Source: Neobacillus sp. PS3-40 (GTDB lineage: Bacteria; Bacillota; Bacilli; Bacillales; Cytobacillaceae). From it: 64,000 bases of DNA. The translations under genes were made by a program, and so were the position numbers. Under the pieces are notes generated by a model. It was not told the origin of the DNA and made no database searches. It saw only the letters and a program-made list of their open reading frames with translations. How positions within the stretch are numbered: position 1 is the first letter of the stretch; every line of letters begins with the position of its first letter. Positions 43,484 to 50,939 of the stretch are shown in pieces. The stretch covers positions 1,116,001 to 1,180,000 of the forward strand of contig NZ_CP133266.1 of the NCBI RefSeq assembly GCF_030915485.1, written 5' to 3'.

Positions 43484-43609
43484 TCAATAATCATTCACCA
43501 AAAACGCAACTGAAACTAATGCTAAAAGCGTTGCTAATAATAACCACGCTTTAAGTGTTTTGTTAACTAATATTAGTGTTATTTTAATTATTTTTTCTTG
43601 TGCGAATTT
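43484..43609 (-). pseudogene. possible small membrane protein without a start codon
   Basis: The frame KFAQEKIIKITLILVNKTLK with a hydrophobic end AWLLLATLLALVSVAFLVND is protein-like. It is preceded by a TAG and has no usable start despite an upstream GAGGTG. It is probably a decayed one-helix protein. Confidence 0.35.
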
Positions 43610-43698
43610 CTATTTTGCACCTCAAAACGGAACGGCTTAACATTTTAGTGCTCTTTTTTTATGTATTTACAAACGAGTCTATATTCCGTTTAGAAACT

Positions 43699-43792
43699 CC
43701 TTCTTGCACTAACCTGCACTATAGTTGAATAAAAAATAGCCGCCAAAATTGGCAGCCGGATCTTCAACTCTTGTCCCCGTTAGCTTAATAAG
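43699..43792 (-). repeat. array unit 30
   Basis: Core 1 TTGCACTAACCTGCACTATAG; hairpin GCCGCCAAAATTGGCAGC; core 2 TTGTCCCCGTTAGCTTAATAA. Same interior family as units 7, 11 and 25. Confidence 0.9.
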
Positions 43793-43877
43793 ACCCATCG
43801 TTAATAATCTAAGATTTATCGGATTGCATTCATCATTCTATACCTTTTGGTTACCATAAATGTGAGGTGATTATCAA

Positions 43878-44090
43878 ATGGAAAGAATATTGTTTTTCTT
43901 TCTAGTCATTTCCCTTTCATTTACAATGGGACTAAAAAAAGATGAAGAGCCGACTTGCAGAAAGTGGTGCCAACCGTTCTTAGAAAATACATACAAGAAG
44001 GCACTATATAAAGGAACCATACAGGAACGTTATCGAATAATTCGTCATATGAAGAATGTTAAGAAAAGAAGTGATGAGAATAGTGGATAA
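43878..44090 (+). CDS. 70-residue protein with N-terminal hydrophobic helix
   Basis: ATG after GTGAGGTG. An N-terminal helix (1-18) may be a signal anchor. The rest is basic (ERYRIIRHMKNVKKRSDENSG) with a C-x(3)-C pair. It lies on the plus strand, against the main cassette direction. Unknown function. Confidence 0.55.
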   Translation: MERILFFFLVISLSFTMGLKKDEEPTCRKWCQPFLENTYKKALYKGTIQERYRIIRHMKNVKKRSDENSG

Positions 44091-44187
44091 AAGAACTGGT
44101 AAATTTCCTTGGGAGTTACAAGGACAACAATAAAAGTATGGATTTAACTTAATAAAGAACTACTAATTTTCAAATAAGTATAGAAAA

Positions 44188-44265
44188 TATTGTACTATCT
44201 TTCCTCGTTACTACAACAAAAAAAGCATTACCGTTTTTCTGGTAATGGACCCCGTTTGTTGAAGA
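44188..44265 (-). repeat. array unit 31
   Basis: Core 1 TTGTACTATCTTTCCTCGTTA; hairpin GCATTACC / GGTAATGG; core 2 ACCCCGTTTGTTGAAGAAG. Confidence 0.75.
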
Positions 44266-44274
44266 AGAAATCAA

Positions 44275-44577
44275 TCATTGAGGTTTAACTTTTCTACTTT
44301 TAAATTTATTTACGATGAACCCCATTATCAAGTAAATTATAATTAAATTCAAAATAAAAGTAAGAGGATTGATTAATAACCCAGCATTTCCAGTGAAAAA
44401 GTTATTGCCGAACCATATACTGTTTGGTTTATTTTGATAAATAGTTATATATGGGAAGGGAAAGCCATATTTGTACCTACTCATACCTTCAATAAAATAT
44501 TTACTTGGTATAACAAATGGTATTAAAATACAGATTAGCAAACTCAAAGCCGTATAGTTCTTATCTAATTTTTTCAT
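44275..44577 (-). CDS. 100-residue membrane protein
   Basis: Two hydrophobic helices (about 9-26 and 68-90) with an aromatic, presumably outside loop between them (YGFPFPYITIYQNKP). Start after GGAGGG. Single-gene cassette, unknown function. Confidence 0.65.
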   Translation of the reverse strand: MKKLDKNYTALSLLICILIPFVIPSKYFIEGMSRYKYGFPFPYITIYQNKPNSIWFGNNFFTGNAGLLINPLTFILNLIIIYLIMGFIVNKFKSRKVKPQ

Positions 44578-44649
44578 AATATCCCTCCTTTATTTGGCTT
44601 TAACATTCTCATTACCTTACTATAAAATTTTACCAAAAAGACCAATCAC

Positions 44650-44738
44650 CTTGTTAAAGTATTCTGCCCGTTAACAAAATAAAGGCTGCCTTTTTGTAGA
44701 AGCAGATTTTTATAAGACCATCTGTTAATTGAAAAAGA
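44650..44738 (-). repeat. array unit 32
   Basis: Core 1 TTAAAGTATTCTGCCCGTTA; a diverged middle; core 2 AAGACCATCTGTTAATTGAA. Confidence 0.6.
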
Positions 44739-44808
44739 GAAAGCATTTACGATGTATTTTCGATTGCAAAATTTGGTACCTTTATTTTTTCTCCATAGAC
44801 ATAAACGA

Positions 44809-45039
44809 TTACTGTTTGCTTGACTTATTTTTAAAAAGAAACGCTAAGGCAAATGTAACAATGGCTGGGGCACCGAATATGACTCCATTAATTAGGTAGG
44901 CAACAGAAAAAGGTGCTGAATTTTCTAAAGGATGTTGATAGTAGTTATGATACTCCATCACAATATTCACTGCCATAATAACTAGTAATATTAAAGAAAA
45001 GCTAAAAAGTAATATAGACACCATTTTATATTTATTCAA
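44809..45039 (-). CDS. 76-residue membrane protein
   Basis: Two hydrophobic helices (about 6-27 and 46-69) and a Lys-rich C-terminus. GGGAGGGGGG lies upstream. Unknown function. Confidence 0.65.
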   Translation of the reverse strand: MNKYKMVSILLFSFSLILLVIMAVNIVMEYHNYYQHPLENSAPFSVAYLINGVIFGAPAIVTFALAFLFKNKSSKQ

Positions 45040-45137
45040 ACCCCCCCTCCCCCTTCATTAATTAGTCGAATTATCAATTTTCTATTTAATTATATCATTT
45101 ATATTTTGTGAAAAAGTTAAAGTTCTTCCAAAATTAC

Positions 45138-45220
45138 CTTTATTTTACTATCGTGCCCGTTACTTGAAGAAGAAAAGTGCATTACTGGAATAACAGTAAT
45201 GCCCACGATAGTTCAATAAG
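45138..45220 (-). repeat. array unit 33
   Basis: The interior is identical to unit 9, but the outer arms differ and pair with each other (ACTATCGTG at the left, CACGATAGT at the right). Confidence 0.9.
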
Positions 45221-45285
45221 AAAAAGACCACCGAAATGACTTAATGATTGTCAACTATTACAATCATTAACTTAACTAATTATTT

Positions 45286-45293
45286 AAAAATAA
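45286..45293. repeat. target-site duplication of IS1595 (left copy)
   Basis: AAAAATAA, repeated exactly at 47167-47174 on the other side of the element. Confidence 0.85.
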
Positions 45294-45384
45294 CGCTGTG
45301 TTAGTATTAATTGTTGATATTTGCAATTACCCGAACCTTCGTTCTATAATGTTGGTAAAAGACGGTGCAAAGTAGGTGTAATCA

Positions 45385-46455
45385 GTGAAAGTTAGAGATA
45401 TTATTAAAGCCATTCAAGAACTTAATCCAGGAGACAAACATCGTTTACGTGCGTATTTGATTGATTCTCTTACTGCCTCCTCCTCAACAGGTAATGTGCT
45501 AGATGAAATCTCGGAACGTAAGAACAAAGAAGGCTATCACTGCCCTCATTGCGAATCTGAGCACATTGTTCAAAATGGTAAATACACTACCCTCGTTGAT
45601 GGTGAAGAAGTTGAAAAGCAACGATACCTTTGTAAAGCTTGTAAAAAGACGTTTACTGATTTTACAAATACCACTTTGTACCGAACTCGTCATCTAAATA
45701 AATGGGTTAAATTCGTAGAATGCATGATAGATGGATACTCCCTACGTAAAGCAGCAGAACTAATGAATGGTAATAATTCAGATGATGATTCAGATGATAT
45801 TTCTTACGTTACTTTATTCTACTGGAGACATAAGCTACTATCTTCATTAAATAAAATGGAAATCTCTGATTTTCAAGGTATTGTGGAAATGGACGAGACT
45901 TATTTTCTGTACTCTCAAAAAGGGTCTAGACATATTAAAGACCGAGAACCTCGGGAACGAGGTGGAGCTGCCAAAAAGCGTGGAATAAGTAATGAACAAG
46001 TCTGTGTGTTAGTGGCAAGGGATCGGGATAAAATGACCTTTTCTCAAGCATTAGGAATGGGTCGATTAACAAAAGAACAATTAGATAAAGCTATCGGTCA
46101 TAAACTTTCTATTAAAAACGTCTTATGTACCGATTCTTGGCGTGCCTTTAAGACCTATGCTGCTGAAAAGGGCATGGTTATTCATCAATTCAAATCAGAT
46201 GGTAAAATCCGTACTAGAGGGATTTATCACATCCAGAACGTCAACAGCTATCACAGTAGACTAAAAGGATGGATTCAACGATTTAAGGGTGTTGCAACGA
46301 AGTATCTAAACATTTATCTTACCTGGTTTCAGGTGTTAGAAGCCATTCATCACCAAAGAAATGACGTTAATATAAAAGACTTGATAATCAAAGGGAATTT
46401 AATACCAAATTTTGAAACGTATGATACACTTAGGTTATCTAGATTAACGATGTAA
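45385..46455 (+). CDS. IS1595/ISXO2-family transposase
   Basis: The 356-residue protein has an N-terminal zinc ribbon (YHCPHCESEHI and YLCKACKKTF, about 51-93) followed by the catalytic domain: IVEMDETYFLYS (first D), NVLCTDSWRAF (second D) and NVNSYHSRLKGW carrying the N/H-type third residue of this family. The GTG start is at 45385. Intact, between matched inverted repeats, so likely active. Confidence 0.9.
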   Translation: MKVRDIIKAIQELNPGDKHRLRAYLIDSLTASSSTGNVLDEISERKNKEGYHCPHCESEHIVQNGKYTTLVDGEEVEKQRYLCKACKKTFTDFTNTTLYRTRHLNKWVKFVECMIDGYSLRKAAELMNGNNSDDDSDDISYVTLFYWRHKLLSSLNKMEISDFQGIVEMDETYFLYSQKGSRHIKDREPRERGGAAKKRGISNEQVCVLVARDRDKMTFSQALGMGRLTKEQLDKAIGHKLSIKNVLCTDSWRAFKTYAAEKGMVIHQFKSDGKIRTRGIYHIQNVNSYHSRLKGWIQRFKGVATKYLNIYLTWFQVLEAIHHQRNDVNIKDLIIKGNLIPNFETYDTLRLSRLTM

Positions 46456-46558
46456 ACATATTTCTTGTTCAACTACCGGGCAGGTTTGTTGATGAAGGAA
46501 ATACGCAAGTTTTGGTGAAAATAATATTAAATTAATTGGATGAAGGAGTTTTGATGAA

Positions 46559-47062
46559 ATGGATCTACTCATCCTAAGAAAAGCGTTAGAGAGCAATAAC
46601 GTTGAGGAATTAAAATGCATTTTAAGTGAAATAGGAGAAAAAACAGATACGAATTTTATCCACCTCCTCATTGAGCATTTAAAAAGAACAGATAATCATA
46701 TGGTAAGATATGTTATCGCACATTACCTAAGCGATATAGGAAGTGAAGAAGCAGTAGAACCATTAGTGGAGTTGTTAAATGACCCGAAAACGTTGGGGTA
46801 TAGAGGTACATTACTATATGCCTTAAAACCTTTTGATTGTTCTGCACATCTGGAAACGCTTGTTTACCATCTGTTGAATGGAAACTTTGAAGTCCAAGCA
46901 AACTCTTATCAACTAATCGAGGAAAATATTAATTCAGAAATTACTGATGAGGTTTTGTTAAATTGTATTTTAAAAGTGAAAAAGGAACTAGATGAAATTG
47001 AACGACAACAGGATATACTCGCCGATGCCTTGGAAATGTTATTTTCTCTTAAGAAAATATGA
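46559..47062 (+). CDS. HEAT-repeat-like protein, IS1595 passenger
   Basis: The 167-residue all-helical protein has PBS/HEAT-type repeats (VRYVIAHYLSDIGSEEAVEP, followed by LLNDPKTLGYRGTLLYALKP). It starts after GAAGGAG and lies inside the inverted repeats of the IS1595 element, so it is carried as a passenger. HEAT repeats mediate protein contacts; the role for the element or host is unknown. Confidence 0.75.
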   Translation: MDLLILRKALESNNVEELKCILSEIGEKTDTNFIHLLIEHLKRTDNHMVRYVIAHYLSDIGSEEAVEPLVELLNDPKTLGYRGTLLYALKPFDCSAHLETLVYHLLNGNFEVQANSYQLIEENINSEITDEVLLNCILKVKKELDEIERQQDILADALEMLFSLKKI

Positions 47063-47148
47063 TATAAAACTAAAGGTGAGCATTAGTTTAATAAAAACAA
47101 TTATGCTGTCATTTTATGGCAGTCTAAATTAATAGTAACAAATCAACA

Positions 47149-47298
47149 TTAAACACTAACACAGCGAAAAATAAAATAAAGAACTATTGCCACAACCACA
47201 ATTATTCCACCAATTGTTGGGCTACCATAAAATGTTCTGTTCCAACTATCATCCGTTTCGATTTTGCTTTTTTCTCGCTTTTCGTCAGCATTTCTCAA
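47149..47298 (-). CDS. small membrane protein with C-terminus rewritten by IS1595
   Basis: 49 residues from the TTG at 47298 (GGGGG upstream): a charged N-terminus (EKREKSKIETDDSWNRTFYG), then one hydrophobic helix (TIGGIIVVVAIVLYFIF). The original end FIFK is recovered across the target duplication; the insertion replaces the final K with RCVSV and a stop inside the element. Paralogue of the pseudogene at 13067. Confidence 0.6.
   Translation of the reverse strand: MRNADEKREKSKIETDDSWNRTFYGSPTIGGIIVVVAIVLYFIFRCVSV
47167..47174. repeat. target-site duplication of IS1595 (right copy)
   Basis: AAAAATAA, identical to 45286-45293. Confidence 0.85.
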
Positions 47299-47375
47299 CG
47301 TATCATCCCCCCTATATTTAAAACCGCTTTGTATAAGTTTATTACGAATTAGAAATTTAAAGGTTTCATTCCAAT

Positions 47376-47470
47376 TGTTGTTAAACTATCCTGTCCTTTA
47401 GTTCAAGAAGGAAAAAAGCCACCAAAATGGCAGCTGAATCTTCAACTATCGCCCTCTTTAGTTTAATAAG
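47376..47470 (-). repeat. array unit 34
   Basis: Core 1 TTAAACTATCCTGTCCTTTAG; hairpin GCCACCAAAATGGCAGC; core 2 TTCAACTATCGCCCTCTTTAG. Interior shared with unit 36. Confidence 0.85.
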
Positions 47471-47483
47471 GGGTAGCGACCAA

Positions 47484-47966
47484 TTATATACTTTTGCTTA
47501 AACGTTCATTTATCAACACAAAAGCAGTATAAATTACTATTATCACAGGTAATAAAGCTGAAAAAGTTAAAGGCTCTGTTAAATTCCCAATAGGTGATAT
47601 CAAGAAAAATGACAAAATATATCCTATTAAAAATAGAGAAGTAAACAAACAAAGATGTAAAATAATAAAATGGATTAATGCCTTTTTATTTTTCCGATAA
47701 CGAAATAATAATAACAAAGTTGCAAGTATCATTAATCCCCAAAACGAATTCTCAAACATTGAAGTCCAAAAGTTTAACTGTTGTATATTTTGGATGTCTC
47801 CTTGCGTAAGGTAATCAGTGTTTATCCACTGTTCAGATTTACTTTGATGGTAATTATCCATTAAAATATATCCCAAATAAAATAACATCATTAATCCAAG
47901 ATACACAGATATTATTACTCTCTTATACCCTTTTCCTTTTTCTTTATATTCTAGATTTCTAATCAC
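47484..47966 (-). CDS. four-helix membrane protein
   Basis: 160 residues with four predicted helices (about 16-34, 65-87, 92-118, 128-150). The start at 47966 lies after GGGGG. Single-gene cassette; function and family unknown. Confidence 0.65.
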   Translation of the reverse strand: MIRNLEYKEKGKGYKRVIISVYLGLMMLFYLGYILMDNYHQSKSEQWINTDYLTQGDIQNIQQLNFWTSMFENSFWGLMILATLLLLFRYRKNKKALIHFIILHLCLFTSLFLIGYILSFFLISPIGNLTEPLTFSALLPVIIVIYTAFVLINERLSKSI

Positions 47967-48036
47967 ACAACAACCCCCTTTAATTAAAATGTTATTTCTT
48001 ACTTATTGCTTTACTTCAATAAGAAATGGCTTTTAT

Positions 48037-48139
48037 CCTTCTTTACTAACCTACCCGTTAGCACAACAACAAAAGGGATCCCGCAGCGATCCCTTTATTT
48101 AACTATTGCCCCTGTTACTTTAAGTACATTTTTTCACAA
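48037..48139 (-). repeat. array unit 35
   Basis: Core 1 TTTACTAACCTACCCGTTAG; strong hairpin AAGGGATC / GATCCCTT; core 2 TTAACTATTGCCCCTGTTAC with the tail TACATTTTTTCACAAAC. Another partial core (TTATTGCTTTACTTCAATAA) lies just left at 48003. Confidence 0.85.
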
Positions 48140-48181
48140 ACTTACTTAGAAATAAAAAAAGACTGTCCTTGAATATATTAG

Positions 48182-48424
48182 TTACGAGAAGGTTTTTGTG
48201 ATTTTTGCTTGAAAAAATAAAATTAATCCCAAAATGGAAAATGTTAAACCAAACCCAAATGTGTATTTAGTAATACTCCAGATATATGAAGGAGTTAAAT
48301 CAATAATAGCCTGCATTTCATGAATATTACCATTATATGATGAAAAAATAAGCACCTTTTCTAACCCACTCAAACCCATCAAAATAATCCCTGATAAGAT
48401 AAAGACTAACCCTAAACCCTTCAT
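48182..48424 (-). CDS. 80-residue membrane protein
   Basis: Two helices (about 4-22 and 52-74). Start after GGAGGGG. Single-gene cassette, unknown function. Confidence 0.65.
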   Translation of the reverse strand: MKGLGLVFILSGIILMGLSGLEKVLIFSSYNGNIHEMQAIIDLTPSYIWSITKYTFGFGLTFSILGLILFFQAKITKTFS

Positions 48425-48484
48425 CGTTTTTCTCCCCTCCTCTTAGTTATACCTAATTAGATATTCTCCAATTTTTTACTAAAT

Positions 48485-48581
48485 TCCTTCTTTCACTAAC
48501 CTGCCCTTTAGTTCAACAAGAAAAAAAGGCCACCAAAATGGCAGCTGGATCTTTAACTATTGCCCTCGTTACTTGAAGAAC
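48485..48581 (-). repeat. array unit 36
   Basis: Core 1 TTTCACTAACCTGCCCTTTAG; hairpin GCCACCAAAATGGCAGC; core 2 TTAACTATTGCCCTCGTTAC with the arm TTGAAGAAC. Confidence 0.9.
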
Positions 48582-48671
48582 AAAAAATCTTTCCCTTTAC
48601 TACTATTCCTAAACCCTTGAAATTAAAATAAACGTTGGAGGATATACTACTCATGAAAAGGAGGTGGAAAA

Positions 48672-49121
48672 GTGAATAAATTGTTTACTGTTTTAGCATT
48701 TCTTTGTGTTTTAACAATTGGGCAATCTTTTCAAGCACACGCTTTAATGTTTGACCATCTGCCAAAAAGTCAAACATCGAAGCAATGGTTGGTTCAAATT
48801 GACAAAACGAAGGATGATAAGGATTCTGTTAAGCCCCAAAAAGGTGTATTTGACACGTATAGTTTTAATGTCAGAAACATCGGACATAACGTGGATTTTG
48901 TAAAAGTTCAGGCATTTCGAGATGCACCCAATTCCAAGACGAAATTTGCACTCTTTAGTGAAAATAAGCCAACATCGGTGATGATTGAAAAAAAGGGGCA
49001 AAATTTTAATTTTTCGGTTTTTCCATTGTGGGTAAAAGCAAAAGAATTGGAAATTGTCGTCACTTGGAAAGAAAAAGGTATTGATAGGGAGTTAAAAGAA
49101 ACGTTCCTGTTTAAACAATAG
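48672..49121 (+). CDS. secreted protein, unknown function
   Basis: The 149-residue protein has a signal peptide (1-24, cleavage after AHA) and a beta-rich mature domain (YSFNVRNIGHNVDFVKVQAF). GTG start after AAGGAGG. Plus strand, with its own terminator at 49139. Confidence 0.7.
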   Translation: MNKLFTVLAFLCVLTIGQSFQAHALMFDHLPKSQTSKQWLVQIDKTKDDKDSVKPQKGVFDTYSFNVRNIGHNVDFVKVQAFRDAPNSKTKFALFSENKPTSVMIEKKGQNFNFSVFPLWVKAKELEIVVTWKEKGIDRELKETFLFKQ

Positions 49122-49138
49122 TATTTACATAGCACTAC

Positions 49139-49166
49139 AAGGAGAACAATTTTTCTCCTTGTTTTT
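49139..49166 (+). terminator. terminator of the secreted-protein gene
   Basis: AAGGAGAA / TTCTCCTT stem followed by GTTTTTC. Confidence 0.75.
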
Positions 49167-49172
49167 CTTTGA

Positions 49173-49258
49173 TTTCTTATTACACTAAACTGCCCTTTAC
49201 TCCAATAAGGAAAATGCGTCTCCACTTATTGTAGAAAAGCACCCGTTCGTGAAAAGGA
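49173..49258 (-). repeat. array unit 37
   Basis: Core 1 TTACACTAAACTGCCCTTTAC with arms TTTCTTATT and CCAATAAGG; core 2 AAGCACCCGTTCGTGAAAAGG. Confidence 0.75.
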
Positions 49259-49263
49259 AATTT

Positions 49264-49473
49264 CTACAATACTTTGTAAATGATTCCTAAAATTAATGAA
49301 ATAATTATATAAAAAGGCACTCTCCTTGTTTTGTAGATGTATTCCTGCTCTTTTATCCTCTTTTCTTTCCTATTACTAAAATAGAAAAACAACTTTATTA
49401 GTTCAAACATTCCCGTAATTGTACTGACAATAAAAAGAAATAGGAATAAATACTTAAGTGAAAATAATGACAA
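49264..49473 (-). CDS. 69-residue membrane protein
   Basis: Two helices (about 7-31 and 50-68) with a basic loop (NRKEKRIKEQEYIYKTRR). Start after AGGAGG. Unknown function. Confidence 0.65.
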   Translation of the reverse strand: MSLFSLKYLFLFLFIVSTITGMFELIKLFFYFSNRKEKRIKEQEYIYKTRRVPFYIIISLILGIIYKVL

Positions 49474-49571
49474 AAAGAAATCCTCCTTATCATAAACCTA
49501 TCTTCAATATAACATTTTCTTCTGCCCGTTTTATGCAAAAAGTAACGTTAATAATGAATCTTTATTGAACC

Positions 49572-49643
49572 TCTTATTGAACTAACCTGACCGTTACTTA
49601 AATAAAAAAGCTGCCGAGATTGGCAGCTGGCTCTTCAACTTAT
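49572..49643 (-). repeat. array unit 38
   Basis: Core 1 TTATTGAACTAACC then TGACCGTTACTTAAATAA; hairpin AGCTGCC / GGCAGCT; core 2 lost. Confidence 0.75.
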
Positions 49644-49685
49644 TTCTATAGACGCGAATTATATAACCTCCGTGATGAACTTTTT

Positions 49686-50057
49686 TTATTTCATTATTTC
49701 TTGTTTATCATAATTCCTTAACGCCCAAGTTAAAATATCATTTGCGTAAAGTCCTACATCGTCTAGTGAAATTTCAACAAATTCACCATCAATAAATGCA
49801 GCCCAATGGATGTTTTCTGCAGGTTTTTCAACCAATCCATTGATTCCAGTAATCATACCGTTTTTTTCCGCTACATCAAAGTTGTTTTTGGTTATGTCGT
49901 AAACAGTGTCTCCCTCTTCAAATGTTATATTTTTCTTTACTATAACTTTATTGTTTTGATCCATAATCTGAATAATGCCATTTACTTTGACTGCATATGC
50001 TGGATTTGCAAGCCATAAAGCAAACAAAAAGGGGAGTGCAAAAGCAAGTTTGTACAT
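49686..50057 (-). CDS. secreted DUF4430-like protein
   Basis: About 123 residues from the ATG at 50057 (GAGGAGG upstream). Signal peptide cleaved after AYA, then EEGDTVYDITKNN and NIHWAAFIDGEF ... NDILTWALRNYD, matching the DUF4430/transcobalamin-C-like fold found in cell-surface proteins. Function unknown. Confidence 0.75.
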   Translation of the reverse strand: MYKLAFALPFLFALWLANPAYAVKVNGIIQIMDQNNKVIVKKNITFEEGDTVYDITKNNFDVAEKNGMITGINGLVEKPAENIHWAAFIDGEFVEISLDDVGLYANDILTWALRNYDKQEIMK

Positions 50058-50124
50058 ATTTATCCTCCTCATTTTTTCTTATTTTTTCCTAATGTCATTT
50101 AATTATGAGTATTGGTTTCATATA

Positions 50125-50152
50125 AAAACACCTAACAAGTTGTTAGGTGTAA
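50125..50152 (-). terminator. hairpin terminator
   Basis: ACACCTAACA / TGTTAGGTGT stem with a T-run on the minus strand, upstream of the DUF4430-like gene; it would stop transcripts arriving from the right. Confidence 0.6.
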
Positions 50153-50332
50153 TTTCAAATATAAATAGAATTAACTATAACAAATTTGGTTAATGACACT
50201 GGTTTATCGCTAAATTTTTTTGTCTTTTTGACTGATATTAAACTATCGGTCAGATATATACAGTATCAGCAAAAAAACATTGATATGATGCACCTTTTAT
50301 CATTGTTTATATGTAACTGTAGAATGGCGTTT

Positions 50333-50432
50333 AAGGACTTGACTTGGAGCCTCTATGGGTACGATTTGTCTTGAAAGGCTGAAGCAGTTGTTTCTTCAGG
50401 CAAACGAGCCTATCATACCACCTCTCCAAGTA
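50333..50432 (+). ncRNA. structured RNA candidate, bridge-RNA-like remnant
   Basis: A long stem GACTTGACTTGGAG / CTCCAAGTAAAGTC closes a 70-nt internal region. Inside it GGCTGAAG pairs with CTTCAGGC and is followed by AAACGAGCCTATCA. The same GG(C/T)T - stem - AAC(A)AGCGA(A/G)CCTAT pattern occurs in the leader of the IS110 transposase (about 50838-50885). It may be what is left of another IS110 element. No protein gene fits 50158-50636. Confidence 0.4.
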
Positions 50433-50556
50433 AAGTCATATCGTTGTTTACGTTGAAAACTATAATTACTTACTGAAGATAACAAGTAAACAAAGATAGA
50501 AAAAGGGCTGTTTTTGTTTCTTTATTTACGATGAATACGGTCAAAAATCATACTGT

Positions 50557-50596
50557 ATATATTTGCCAGTTAGTTTAAGTGTAATCCTTCACAAAC
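50557..50596 (-). repeat. array unit 39, second core site
   Basis: TATTTGCCAGTTAGTTTAAG with the tail TGTAATCCTTCACAAAC. Confidence 0.65.
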
Positions 50597-50637
50597 TTAC
50601 CCATATTTTAACCCTAAATATCCAATTTTCTTCAAAG

Positions 50638-50707
50638 GTCTTATTCAATTAATTGGCCCGATTGCTGAATATCGTTATTAAAGTAATGCACCCGTTCGTA
50701 ATATAAG
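50638..50707 (-). repeat. array unit 40
   Basis: Core 1 TTATTCAATTAATTGG then CCCGATTGCTGAATA; middle TTATTAAAGTAATG; core 2 CACCCGTTCGTAATATAAG. The IS110 element begins directly to the right. Confidence 0.7.
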
Positions 50708-50754
50708 TTTAACCAGTTTTTACTGGTTGAACTTTTTTTAATTGGTTTTATTAT

Positions 50755-50920
50755 AGCGGTAGTCGGAGTAGAACGTAGCGCCCGTGGGACTTGATCCCGT
50801 CCGCAAAACTGTTCACTCCCTACTTGTATAAGCATGTTTCAGGCTGGTTGGGACAAAGATCCCGTTTAACAAGCGAACCTATGACAGTACAAGCAGCTCT
50901 AGGGACAACCGACTAATCTT
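50755..50920 (+). ncRNA. candidate bridge RNA of the IS110 element
   Basis: About 165 nt of structured leader between the element's left end and the transposase start. Local stems include GGGACTTGATCCC and GGTTGGGACAAAGATCCC, with CGAACC closing. IS110-group elements encode their target-and-donor-specifying bridge RNA at this position. The internal loops were not resolved by eye. Confidence 0.5.
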
Positions 50921-50939
50921 TATTTCTAAGGAGGAGATG

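Larger units (their letters stand above)
45294..47166 (+). mobile_element. complete IS1595-family element with passenger gene
   Basis: Terminal inverted repeats start CGCTGTGTTAGT at both ends (left 45294, right ending 47166). An 8-bp target duplication AAAAATAA flanks it, the usual length for this family. It carries a transposase (45385) and a passenger gene (46559). It inserted into the last codon region of the small membrane gene at 47149-47298. Confidence 0.9.
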
